64,000 bases of DNA, from contig JAVWJP010000003.1 in NCBI GenBank assembly GCA_036638975.1, positions 62,001 to 126,000 on the forward strand, given 5' to 3'. Below, one piece after another: positions 15,686-24,410 of this stretch. Positions within the stretch are counted from its first letter, which is position 1. The number at the start of each line of letters is the position of its first letter. The stretch is from JAVWJP01 sp036638975. GTDB lineage: Bacteria; Bacillota; Clostridia; Oscillospirales; Ruminococcaceae. The notes beneath the pieces were generated by a model. It was not told the DNA's origin. It made no database searches and saw only the letters and a list, made by a program, of their open reading frames with translations. Position numbers and translations under genes: made by a program.

Positions 15686-16690
15686 TCAGCTAAAAGGGAA
15701 AAGTAGCTTTTGGTTCTCTGAATCGTACATATTTTCGCTTGTTATAACAGTGGTTCCAGTGTCTGTAAATGCTGTATGCTTTGTTGTTTTTTTATATTCT
15801 ATAGCCTGCTGTACGCCCAAATACCCCATAGCAAAAGGGTTCTGTACAATAAGCGCGTCCAATATACCGTCCTCAAGCTGCTCTATTGATAAAACATTGG
15901 TGTCAAAGCCTACAATAGAATATTTTTGACAAAATTCCATACGTGCGTCACCTTTAAGAGGCTCCGAAAGCTGTTGCAATGCCGCACCCACGCCCAGCGT
16001 TGCCCATTCATTAAATGCAGCTATAGCATTAATTTCCGGGTGCTCCTCAAGCATTTTAAGCGTTTTTTGTTTTGGGTCCTCTATATTTGAAGCTGTATAA
16101 CAAATATCCACCACCTGCATGGCAGTGTACTTTTTAAGCTCATCTACAAAGCCTTTTTCGCGCTGCATACCCACAGCGCCCGCTTCCTCGCAGTTTATAA
16201 CGCCGACAACGCCCTTGTAGCCCGTGCGGAGTGCAAGCTCTGCCGCCGCCTTTGCACCTGCCGCAAGATTATCGGTGCCGGTAAACATATCTATACGCTT
16301 TGAATTTATCGGGCTGTCAATGCTTATTAATGTAATTCCGGCATCAATAGCGCTTTCTGCCATATACACAGAACGGTCATAGTCACAGGCAGAAAAAATT
16401 ATAGCATCTACTTTATTGTCTATTCCCCACTGCAAAAGCTCATTTTGTGTAATATAATCGTCCTCGTTTTGCGGCGAACGTATGCTGATGTTTACATTGT
16501 ATTCATTAGCAGCGGCGTGTGCACCTTTAAAAGCCGTCTTCCAAAAATTAGATGCCGAGGATTTTGCTATAAACATTATATTAAGCTTTTTGGGGGTGTT
16601 CTGTGTGAAGGTTGAAAAAGTAAGAATCAATCCCGCAGCTATAAGCACAGTTGCCAGCACACGCGATGCAACTTTAAAAAACTTACTCAT
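15686..16690 (-). CDS. Membrane-anchored sugar-binding protein, partner of the adjacent sensor kinase
   Basis: 334 residues, Peripla_BP_4 fold. The N-terminus is a single helix without lipobox (VLATVLIAAGLILTFSTF, about 12-29), so it is tethered or secreted rather than lipidated. Binding-fold blocks include LQWGIDNKVDAIIFSA, ITLISIDSPINSKR and NAIAAFNEWATLGVG. It overlaps the kinase stop by 4 bp (ATGA), so the pair is translationally coupled. The arrangement matches three-component sensors such as XylFII-LytS, in which a dedicated binding protein presents the sugar to the kinase. It lies upstream of mglB on the same strand. Confidence 0.8.
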   Translation of the reverse strand: MSKFFKVASRVLATVLIAAGLILTFSTFTQNTPKKLNIMFIAKSSASNFWKTAFKGAHAAANEYNVNISIRSPQNEDDYITQNELLQWGIDNKVDAIIFSACDYDRSVYMAESAIDAGITLISIDSPINSKRIDMFTGTDNLAAGAKAAAELALRTGYKGVVGVINCEEAGAVGMQREKGFVDELKKYTAMQVVDICYTASNIEDPKQKTLKMLEEHPEINAIAAFNEWATLGVGAALQQLSEPLKGDARMEFCQKYSIVGFDTNVLSIEQLEDGILDALIVQNPFAMGYLGVQQAIEYKKTTKHTAFTDTGTTVITSENMYDSENQKLLFPFS

Positions 16691-18438
16691 GTAGCTTCCC
16701 CTCCTTTAATCTTCGGTATAGTTATATTAACGGTGGTACCTACATCGGGCTCACTTTCAAACCTTATTCCGTACTCCTTGCCAAAATATATTTGAATGCG
16801 GTGGTTTACATTTTTTATGCCTATGCCATAGCTGTTTGAAGATTCCGACTCTAAAATGTTACTGAGCACAGCCTCTGGCATACCTATGCCGTTGTCTATA
16901 ACCTGCATAAGTATAGTTTCTCCGCAGTCCTTGACACGAATCTTTATTTCGCCCGGGTCTACCATTCTGTCTATTCCATGATAAATGGCATTTTCTATCA
17001 TAGGCTGTAATATAATTTTAAGACAGCGAAAATCCAGCACGCTTTCATCGGCTTCAATAGTATATTTAAACTGGTCCTTGTAGCGCACCTTTTGTATTAT
17101 CAAATAGCTTTCGGCGTGCTGTAGCTCGTCCTTTATAGTTATAATCTCGTTGCCCTTGCTTATGCTTATACGAAACAGGTTGGCAAGCGCCTGTACCATT
17201 ACAACCGCTCCCTTGCCATCGCCGCTTTCGCACATCCAAAGTATAGAGCCTAAGGTATTATATAAAAAATGCGGGTTTATCTGTGCCTGCAATGCCCTAA
17301 GCTCACTTTTTCTCAGTTCTTTTTCCTCTGCCTTTATGCGCTCCAGCAAATCATTTATTCGGTCTATCATATGGTTAAAGCTGCGGCGCAGACGGTTCAC
17401 CTCATAAAAACCGTCATATTCCGTAGCATACACGCTTATATCGCCCTTTTCAACTCTGTCCATTGTTTCGGTAAGACGCACAATTGGCTTTGCTATCCTA
17501 CGCGACATCATAATGGCTATAATAATTACAATTACAACCGCTATGCCAAAAAGCTTTGCCAAAAACACTATAACCTCCGTGCGTGTTGCAGTAAGCTCAT
17601 CTAAATAGCTGATGCCCACAAGCCGCCATTTTGTGTGCTCCAAGGTGCGTATAATTACCGCGCGGCTGCCGCTGTCGTCTATATATTCGCCGTCATTTTT
17701 GCCGCTTATAAAAGCCGTATCCTCTTTTTTTATATTTGCATATATCATCTGCTGCTGCGGGTGATATATTATATTGTTATTTTCATCAAGCAAAAAGACA
17801 TAGCCTCGTTTACCCAAGGTTACGCTGTTGCAGTTTTCTTCTATAGAATTAAAGTTCATGTCCATAGTAAAAACCGAGTTCCCCGGAACCTCTTTATTGT
17901 AAAGCTTCAGCTTGCGGCTAAAGGTTACAACCCAGTTGTATTTGCCCTTGTATATATTTTGAACGTGCGGCGTAGAAAAATTAAGAGAAGCAGGTGCTTT
18001 TTGTGCTATTTTGTACCATTCCTGCTCTGTTATATTAATGTTGTCTTTTACCATAAGCCCATAAGGTGCCGCAGCGACTACCTCTCCGTTGCCATCAAAC
18101 ACGGTAATAGAAACAATATCATCGCGCAGCTTATATGCCGTGTTAAGTGTGTCTACCACGGTTTGCTTTTCACTGTAAAAATAGTCGTTAAGCTCCAGTA
18201 CTATCTTGTCAGAAACATCTATGGTGCTTTCTATATAGAGGTTAAGCGCGCGCGCCACCTGGTTTACCACCTGTGACGAGTTTGTAACGACGTTTTCTGT
18301 CATAGTATTGTTAAACTTTAAAAGCATAACCACCGCAACGGCAGTCATGGCTGCAAGTGCAAAAATGCTCATCAAAAGGGTAAGCACAAACTGTAGGCTA
18401 GAGAACATTTTTTTTATTTTTTTAACATTCGGCTTCAT
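16687..18438 (-). CDS. YesM-type sensor histidine kinase (Cache-HAMP-HisKin-HATPase)
   Basis: 583 residues. TM1 about 11-37, extracellular Cache-like domain (about 45-280; VVSITVFDGNGEVV is a PAS/Cache strand pattern), TM2 about 295-318, HAMP, then His_kinase with QAQINPHFLYNTL (His about 391) and GHKL ATPase with PMIENAIYHGI and DNGIGMPEA. Start set at 18438, where GGGCGGTG precedes ATG. The usual AraC-type response regulator (YesN) is missing here; an orphan one lies at 39470-41089. It probably senses sugar through the coupled binding protein and controls mgl. Confidence 0.88.
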   Translation of the reverse strand: MKPNVKKIKKMFSSLQFVLTLLMSIFALAAMTAVAVVMLLKFNNTMTENVVTNSSQVVNQVARALNLYIESTIDVSDKIVLELNDYFYSEKQTVVDTLNTAYKLRDDIVSITVFDGNGEVVAAAPYGLMVKDNINITEQEWYKIAQKAPASLNFSTPHVQNIYKGKYNWVVTFSRKLKLYNKEVPGNSVFTMDMNFNSIEENCNSVTLGKRGYVFLLDENNNIIYHPQQQMIYANIKKEDTAFISGKNDGEYIDDSGSRAVIIRTLEHTKWRLVGISYLDELTATRTEVIVFLAKLFGIAVVIVIIIAIMMSRRIAKPIVRLTETMDRVEKGDISVYATEYDGFYEVNRLRRSFNHMIDRINDLLERIKAEEKELRKSELRALQAQINPHFLYNTLGSILWMCESGDGKGAVVMVQALANLFRISISKGNEIITIKDELQHAESYLIIQKVRYKDQFKYTIEADESVLDFRCLKIILQPMIENAIYHGIDRMVDPGEIKIRVKDCGETILMQVIDNGIGMPEAVLSNILESESSNSYGIGIKNVNHRIQIYFGKEYGIRFESEPDVGTTVNITIPKIKGGEAT

Positions 18439-18472
18439 TTTTGCACCGCCCCCCGCTGTTTTCTTTTGCTTA

Positions 18473-19417
18473 TCAGCTCTCGTCATCAAGCTTTTGCAAA
18501 ACAGCATAACGACCGGTCACATTTTCTATAAATTCATTTGCCGACTCCGAAAGCTCTGCACCCTCTGCTGTTATTATCCCAAATTCCAAATGCTCTGAGC
18601 AATTTTTTATAGGTATAGAAAGCATATTATACATAGAGTTTTGCGTTAAAAATTCTTTTATACCTATTGTATAAAAGTTGCTTGACGCTATCAGGTGCAG
18701 CAGCGTTGCCCTGCCATATACATAGGCAATTTTAGGCGAATTGTTTAAATCCAGCCTTATATTCTTTGTTGCAATGCTATATATAAAGTCTTCATACTGA
18801 CCAAAATAACGCACAAAGCCATAGCCTTTAAGCGACGCTAAGGTTACCGCTTTATTTTGACGTATAAGCTCGTGGTTTTTAGAAATGCAAATGTGCGGTA
18901 TCATAGAGGCTATAGGCTTAAAGCTTATTTTCTTTTCTTTAAAAGAATCCATAAGTATTTGAGCCTCGTTGCTCGCAAAATGTATAACCCCGACATCTGC
19001 CACGCCTGAGGCAACATCGTCTATAACCTCTACGGTAGTCCCCTCGTTAAGCCTGTACGAAAAGCTGTCCTTTTTTTCGTTGTTCGCGCATACCTCGTTA
19101 AAGCTTTCCATGGTGTGCGAGAATTTAGTCATAGAAACCGTAAGGCAGTCTTTGCACGTATGCAGCTTGTGCGAAAAGTTTTTAAGGTTTTCGAGTTCTT
19201 TTAATATAACGCTGGAGTGCTCTAAGAACTGCTCGCCCTCTGTAGTAAGTACAACGCCCTGCTTTGTGCGCTTAAAAAGCGGGAAGCCAACGTTTTCTTC
19301 AAAATCCTTAATAATATGGCTTAAATGCGGCTGAGAAATATAAAGTGCCTGTGCCGCCTTATTAATAGAGCCGTAATGCGCTACGGCAACAAAAAATTCC
19401 AGATGTTTAATATCCAC
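18473..19417 (-). CDS. LysR-family transcriptional regulator
   Basis: 314 residues. The N-terminal winged HTH covers 1-60 (SINKAAQALYISQPHLSHII) and the LysR substrate domain follows. GTG at 19417 is taken as start because the protein then begins in the normal LysR way (DIKHLEFFVAVAHYGS) with AGAGGCG 10 bp upstream; ATG at 19438 lacks an RBS. It diverges from glsA across 266 bp, the classical arrangement for control of the divergent gene, and is followed by the sensor kinase 34 bp later. The effector is unknown; glutamine or glutamate would fit. Confidence 0.88.
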   Translation of the reverse strand: MDIKHLEFFVAVAHYGSINKAAQALYISQPHLSHIIKDFEENVGFPLFKRTKQGVVLTTEGEQFLEHSSVILKELENLKNFSHKLHTCKDCLTVSMTKFSHTMESFNEVCANNEKKDSFSYRLNEGTTVEVIDDVASGVADVGVIHFASNEAQILMDSFKEKKISFKPIASMIPHICISKNHELIRQNKAVTLASLKGYGFVRYFGQYEDFIYSIATKNIRLDLNNSPKIAYVYGRATLLHLIASSNFYTIGIKEFLTQNSMYNMLSIPIKNCSEHLEFGIITAEGAELSESANEFIENVTGRYAVLQKLDDES

Positions 19418-19610
19418 AACCACCGCGCCTCTTTTCATTAAAAAATTTTATACACTTATTATAACACAAACGGCATTGGTTTTTACAAAAACATTGAAAC
19501 AAAGCTTTAGTCAAATTGAACAAAGAATGAACATTATGTTAAGCGTTTGTCCTATACGCCAATTCTATATGCCTTATCGGTAATACATATTAGCTCTTTT
19601 AACAAAACCA

Positions 19611-19619
19611 TGCTATAAT
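19611..19619 (+). promoter_or_regulatory. Extended -10 promoter of glsA
   Basis: TGCTATAAT, 65 bp before glsA ATG, with poor -35 as expected for an activator-dependent promoter. A similar extended -10 on the minus strand, near 19459-19467 (TGTTATAAT), can serve the LysR gene. Confidence 0.5.
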
Positions 19620-19683
19620 GTTAATAAATAAAGTACAATGTGAATAAAAAGACTTACTTTATTACGGCGAGGGGGGGAGAAAC

Positions 19684-20619
19684 ATGATACAGGAAATATT
19701 AGACGACGCGCTTGAATATGCGCGCAGCTTTATACACGAAGGCCATGTGGCAACCTATATACCAGAGCTTGCAAAGGGCGACCCCGCTCAGCTTGGTATC
19801 TGTTTAATTACAAAAAACGGCAAGGCTTACCATGCCGGAGATTGGCATCAGGAGTTTACAATGCAAAGCATAGCAAAAACCATCTCTCTAATTGTGGCGC
19901 TGGAGGTTGCCGGCTACAACAAGGTTTTTACAAAGGTAGGCGTAGAGCCCACGGGCGATGCATTTAACTCTATAATAAAGCTTGAAACAAAAACCATACA
20001 CCCGCTAAACCCCATGATTAACGCCGGTGCAATTGCCACAGCAAGCTGTTATGTCAAAGGCGAAAACCCTTTTGGTAGTTTTTTAGAGCGCACCAGAACG
20101 CTCTGCGGGCGCGACAGCATATCGCTTAACGAAGCTGTTTATATGTCCGAAAAAAACGCCGGTATGAGAAACCGCTCTATGGCATATTTTATGCAGAGTG
20201 AAAATATTCTTGAATGTGACGCAGAGGACGCGTTAGACCTTTACTTTAAAATATGCTCTGTCAATGTTACAACAGAGGATTTGGCGCACTATGCGGTAAT
20301 ATTGGCAAACAACGGGATAAACCCGCAAACGGGCGAGCAACTTATAGAAGGCTGGATAGTTCGCATTGTTAAAACACTTATGGTAACCTGCGGGCTTTAT
20401 GACGGCTCCGGCGAGTTTGCAATGAAGGTTGGCATACCTGCAAAAAGCGGTGTGGGGGGCGGCATAGTCGCCTCGGTAGAGAACAAAATGGGCATTTGCG
20501 CGTTTGGTCCCTCGCTAGACTCTAAGGGCAACAGCATAGGCGGCTACCACGCGCTGGAATATCTTTCGCTTCAAATGAATCTACATTATTTTTCGGGCGA
20601 GGAATGTGTGACCGAGTAG
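19684..20619 (+). CDS. glsA: Glutaminase
   Basis: 311 residues, full-length GlsA with a serine beta-lactamase-like fold. Hydrolyses glutamine to glutamate and ammonia. The nucleophile motif is MQSIAKTISL (Ser-x-x-Lys), followed by NPMINAGAIA and KSGVGGGIVA near the C-terminus, all conserved in the family. RBS GGGGGGAG before ATG. It is followed by an AGCS symporter, giving a glutamine uptake and breakdown unit similar to B. subtilis glsA-glnT, and is probably regulated by the divergent LysR protein. Confidence 0.95.
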   Translation: MIQEILDDALEYARSFIHEGHVATYIPELAKGDPAQLGICLITKNGKAYHAGDWHQEFTMQSIAKTISLIVALEVAGYNKVFTKVGVEPTGDAFNSIIKLETKTIHPLNPMINAGAIATASCYVKGENPFGSFLERTRTLCGRDSISLNEAVYMSEKNAGMRNRSMAYFMQSENILECDAEDALDLYFKICSVNVTTEDLAHYAVILANNGINPQTGEQLIEGWIVRIVKTLMVTCGLYDGSGEFAMKVGIPAKSGVGGGIVASVENKMGICAFGPSLDSKGNSIGGYHALEYLSLQMNLHYFSGEECVTE

Positions 20620-20702
20620 GTAAAAGCCTATTAAAAGGAGAGCGATATATGCGGAATAAAGATTAATGCCACAAAAAAATGTAAAGAAAGAAGTGTTTTA
20701 TT

Positions 20703-22106
20703 ATGATGAAAATAGTCGGCACCATAAACGGTGTTCTCTATTACCCGGTACTTATCATTGTTCTGCTGGCGGCAGGTCTTTACTTCACTTTTAGAACAAA
20801 ATTCGTCCAGTTCCGTATGTTTAAAGAGTCTATCCACGTAGTTGCCGAAAAGCCGGACAGCAAAGATAAGGTTTCGTCCTTTCAGGCGCTGATGGTTTCT
20901 ACAGCCTCGCGCGTTGGAACAGGTAACATTGTCGGTGTTTCCACAGCTATATGCCTTGGCGGCTTCGGCTCTGTTTTTTGGATGTGGGTTATTGCCATAA
21001 TCGGCGGTGCATCTGCATTTATAGAAAGCACACTTGCACAGGTTTATAAGCGCCGCGACGAAAACGGCGACAGCTACGGCGGTCCTGCATACTACATCGA
21101 GAGTGCCCTGCACAACCGCGGCGTAGCAGTTGTTTTTGCCGTATTCCTAATTCTTACATATGCCGGCGGCTTTAATATGCTCGCCTCATACAACCTTCAG
21201 TCCACTTTCTCTGTATACAGCTTTTACAATCCTGCTGTTACACCAATGATAATCGGCGCTATTCTTGCCGCTTTGGTTGGCTGGTGCATTTTGGGCGGCG
21301 GCAAACGCATTATAAAAACAACAAGTGCTCTTGTACCAATAATGGGTATTTTGTACGTTGCTGTTTCACTCATAGTAATAATTGCTCACTTTAACCTTAT
21401 ACCAAGCGTTTTTGCACGTATCTTCACAGATGCTTTCGACTTTAAAGCAATCTTCGGCGGAATCTCCGGCTCCTGCATGATGTACGGCATCAAACGCGGC
21501 TTGTATTCTAACGAAGCCGGCGTAGGCTCTGCACCAAACGCAGCCGCTGCGGCAGACGTAAGCCACCCTGTAAAGCAAGGTCTTGTACAAATGCTTTCTG
21601 TTTTTATCGACACACTGCTTATTTGCACAGCAACCGCTTTAATGTGCCTATGCTCCGGCATAGAGCCTACAGCCGAGGTTGCCGGTGCTGCTTATGTACA
21701 GTCGTCTGTTTCTACCGTGCTTGGCGGCTTTGGTCCAATATTTGTAACAATAGCCATGGTGCTTTTTGCCTTTACAACCTTGCTTGGCAACCTGTACTAT
21801 GTTGACAACTGCTTAACCTTTATTAACAAAAAAGTACCAAGCAAAAAGTTTATGCTGGGCTTCAGAATCGCTGCCATTATAGTAATATTCTTAGGCGCAG
21901 GTCTTAGCATGACTGCTGCGTGGGATATGGCAGACCTTATGATGGCTCTTATGTGCCTTATCAACCTGCCGGCTTGCGTAATACTAAGCAAGGTCGCTAT
22001 AGACGCTTATAACGATTATGACAAGCAGAAAAAGGCCGGACAAAACCCTGTTTTCCATTCTGCCGATATCGGACTTAATCCGGACGATTTGGATTATTGG
22101 AAATAA
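20703..22106 (+). CDS. Na+:alanine/glutamine symporter, AGCS family
   Basis: 467 residues with about 10 membrane segments. Family signatures include FQALMVSTASRVGTGNIVGV (about 60-79) and GLYSNEAGVGSAPNAAAAAD (about 265-284). Downstream of glutaminase, so glutamine is the likely substrate, though alanine or glycine cannot be excluded. RBS GAAAGAAG; ATG at 20703 or 20706. An in-frame five-codon mini-ORF with a better RBS (ATG at 20649, TAA at 20664) precedes it. The transcript ends at the 22173-22212 hairpin. Confidence 0.92.
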   Translation: MMKIVGTINGVLYYPVLIIVLLAAGLYFTFRTKFVQFRMFKESIHVVAEKPDSKDKVSSFQALMVSTASRVGTGNIVGVSTAICLGGFGSVFWMWVIAIIGGASAFIESTLAQVYKRRDENGDSYGGPAYYIESALHNRGVAVVFAVFLILTYAGGFNMLASYNLQSTFSVYSFYNPAVTPMIIGAILAALVGWCILGGGKRIIKTTSALVPIMGILYVAVSLIVIIAHFNLIPSVFARIFTDAFDFKAIFGGISGSCMMYGIKRGLYSNEAGVGSAPNAAAAADVSHPVKQGLVQMLSVFIDTLLICTATALMCLCSGIEPTAEVAGAAYVQSSVSTVLGGFGPIFVTIAMVLFAFTTLLGNLYYVDNCLTFINKKVPSKKFMLGFRIAAIIVIFLGAGLSMTAAWDMADLMMALMCLINLPACVILSKVAIDAYNDYDKQKKAGQNPVFHSADIGLNPDDLDYWK

Positions 22107-22172
22107 TAAGTTTTTTGTAGCTTTTATTTTACCGCTACAGGGCTTAACCTCATACTAAACCCGCGCATACAA

Positions 22173-22212
22173 AAAGCCGAAGCATTCACCTTTTGGTGTC
22201 TGCTTCGGCTTT
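22173..22212. terminator. Terminator between the symporter and the convergent membrane protein gene
   Basis: AAAGCCGAAGCA / TGCTTCGGCTTT, a 12-bp perfect stem with an A-rich left flank that gives a T-run on the minus strand. Confidence 0.8.
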
Positions 22213-22229
22213 AACTTTTGCACTGTATT

Positions 22230-22601
22230 TTAATTTTTATCTTCGTCTTCATCGTAGATGTCCTTAGGCGCAATCTCGCCCGCAAGCTCTCCTATATCCT
22301 CGTCCTCCGCGTCCCGCAGCTCCTCCTCGGCTACATTTGCCTCGGCTTCAGCCATGCGCGCCGCTTCGGCGGCATCTTCCGCCTTTTGTGCTTTTACATC
22401 TTTGTAGACTGACCAAAACATCCATATACTCGAAACTACAAAAACTATTATACTTATTAAAACAAACAGCCGCTGGCCTTCTGCCACCTTGCCTGCTTTA
22501 AGCTGCAATATAAGCTCGTAAGCAATATATAAAACATAACCCGAAATTATTGTGCGCAAAAAAGGCGAAAGCCCTTTTCTTTTTTCATCTTTTTGTGACA
22601 C
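22230..22601 (-). CDS. Two-span membrane protein with charged C-terminus, unknown
   Basis: About 123 residues. Two membrane helices (about 16-33 and 46-66, the second LFVLISIIVFVVSSIWMFW), then an Ala/Glu-rich coiled-coil-like tail (EDAAEAARMAEAEANVAEEE) and an acidic end. Start is GTG at 22601 after GGGGGG; TTG at 22604 is possible. It is 13 bp downstream of gpsA, so it is probably the last gene of the plsY-gpsA transcript. Function not recognised. Confidence 0.6.
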   Translation of the reverse strand: MSQKDEKRKGLSPFLRTIISGYVLYIAYELILQLKAGKVAEGQRLFVLISIIVFVVSSIWMFWSVYKDVKAQKAEDAAEAARMAEAEANVAEEELRDAEDEDIGELAGEIAPKDIYDEDEDKN

Positions 22602-22614
22602 CAAAATGCCCCCC

Positions 22615-23628
22615 CTATTTATTTTGCAGCCAAATGCTCTCAGATTCGTGTCTTTTTGGTCGTCCCATAAGCTCTATTATTGCTTCTTTGGGGCTTTTTC
22701 CCCCATAAAGAACCTTATAGCATTGCTCTGTTATTGGCATTTCCACATTCTTTTCGGCAGCAAGCTCGTACGCCGCCTTTGTTGCAAGGTAGCCCTCCAC
22801 CGTCATTCCAACTTTTTCAAGTGCCTGACGTGCAGTGTTCCCCTGCCCTATATATATTCCTGCACGTCTGTTTCTTGAATGGACGCTGGTGCAGGTCACT
22901 ATAAGGTCGCCTATACCCGAAAGACCGCCAAAGGTTTCGTGCTGCGCGCCCATAGCAACCCCAAGTCTTGCTATCTCGGTGATGCCTCGAGTCATAAGCG
23001 CCGCTTTTGTATTATCGCCAAGCTTGAGCCCGTCGCAAACTCCCGCTGCCAGTGCTATAACATTTTTAAGCGCCCCACCATATTCTACTCCCTGTATATC
23101 ATCGTTGACATATATACGCAGAGTAGGGTTCATTAAAAAATCCTGTACACATTCCGCAGCCTCGCGGTTTTTAGATGCTGCAACAACTGTTGTGGGCACA
23201 CCAAAGGCAACCTCTTCTGCATGGGAGGGACCGGATATTATTACTATATGGCATTCCGGAAGCTCCTCCTCCAAAACAAGCGAAAGCCGCTTATGAGTGG
23301 CATTTTCTAGCCCCTTTGCAACGCTTGCCACGACAGCCCCTTTTTTTAAAAGCGGGCGCAGCAGCGCAGCAGTTTCTCTTATGGCAAACGAAGGCACAGC
23401 CAAAATAATAAGCTCGCTGCCCTCAAGGTCCTCTAAGGCACTCGTAAGAAAAACCTCAGGCGGAATTTTAACCTTTGGCAGTAAACGCAGGTTTTGCCCG
23501 TCGCGCACAATCTCGGCTATCTCTGACGGGAAAGCGCTCCATAAGCTTACCTCGTGCCCCATTTTAGTGCACATTACAGACAGCGCTATTCCAAAGCCTC
23601 CCGCACCGAGTACTCCTATCTTAGCCAC
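22615..23628 (-). CDS. gpsA: Glycerol-3-phosphate dehydrogenase [NAD(P)+]
   Basis: 337 residues, full length. Reduces dihydroxyacetone phosphate to sn-glycerol-3-phosphate for phospholipid synthesis. Rossmann motif GVLGAGGFGIALSVM (about 5-19). VASVAKGLEN and ISGPSHAEEVAFG carry conserved substrate-site residues, and GGALKNVIALAAG the catalytic Lys. It is 35 bp after plsY, which uses its product; the two form a lipid-synthesis unit. Confidence 0.96.
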   Translation of the reverse strand: MAKIGVLGAGGFGIALSVMCTKMGHEVSLWSAFPSEIAEIVRDGQNLRLLPKVKIPPEVFLTSALEDLEGSELIILAVPSFAIRETAALLRPLLKKGAVVASVAKGLENATHKRLSLVLEEELPECHIVIISGPSHAEEVAFGVPTTVVAASKNREAAECVQDFLMNPTLRIYVNDDIQGVEYGGALKNVIALAAGVCDGLKLGDNTKAALMTRGITEIARLGVAMGAQHETFGGLSGIGDLIVTCTSVHSRNRRAGIYIGQGNTARQALEKVGMTVEGYLATKAAYELAAEKNVEMPITEQCYKVLYGGKSPKEAIIELMGRPKRHESESIWLQNK

Positions 23629-23663
23629 TTCATGTACCTCCCTGTTCAGATTCTGTCACATTT

Positions 23664-24314
23664 TTAGTTTTTAGTCCTGCTGAATTTATATTCTGTTCCG
23701 CTTAAAAGGCGCTTTATATTTTCGCGGTGCATATACACCACTATAAGCGCTATAGCACAGGCACATACCGTATCTACGAAAGCCGGTTTTCCGCTTAAAT
23801 AAAGCACAATATATGTAACCACTGGGTAAACCACCGCACCTGTGAGTGAAGCCACAGAAACTATTTTAGATATAAACAAAACAGGTATAGCTATTAAAAG
23901 CACTATTAAAAAAACCTTCCAGTCTATGACAAGCACCATTCCAAGTGCGGTAAGTACGCCCTTGCCGCCCTTAAAATGGAAGTACAAGGGGAACATATGC
24001 CCCAAAATTGTAAAAATACCGGCAATATAGCCAATGTCAAACCACAAATCCCCAAATAAATTACCAAAAACCGCACGGCTGATTGCCACAGTAATTATAC
24101 TTTTTGCAAAATCGCCGATAGTCACCGCAAAGGCGGCGTTTTTGCCGAAGGTACGCAACACATTTGTCATTCCGGCATTGCCGCTGCCAAAGTCGCGCAC
24201 ATCTTTATGATAAAAAATTTTAGATATTATAACCGACCAGCTTATGCTGCCCAGAAGATAGGAACAAAATGCAACAACAAGTATACCGATACCCACCTCA
24301 AACGGTATGGACAT
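23664..24314 (-). CDS. plsY: Acyl-phosphate:glycerol-3-phosphate acyltransferase
   Basis: 216 residues with about five membrane helices. Transfers an acyl group from acyl-phosphate to glycerol-3-phosphate in the membrane. The three conserved PlsY motifs are visible: YLLGSISW near the N-terminus, GSGNAGMTNVLRTFGK (about 42-57) and FHFKGGKGVLTALG (about 112-125). RBS GGAGG before ATG. It directly precedes gpsA. Confidence 0.95.
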   Translation of the reverse strand: MSIPFEVGIGILVVAFCSYLLGSISWSVIISKIFYHKDVRDFGSGNAGMTNVLRTFGKNAAFAVTIGDFAKSIITVAISRAVFGNLFGDLWFDIGYIAGIFTILGHMFPLYFHFKGGKGVLTALGMVLVIDWKVFLIVLLIAIPVLFISKIVSVASLTGAVVYPVVTYIVLYLSGKPAFVDTVCACAIALIVVYMHRENIKRLLSGTEYKFSRTKN

Positions 24315-24410
24315 TAGAGCACCTCCGAAGAAAGTTTAAATTTAAATTTATATTTTAATCATAGCGTGTATACCGATAAAATTCAAGTATAAAGTCCAAT
24401 ATTTTACATA

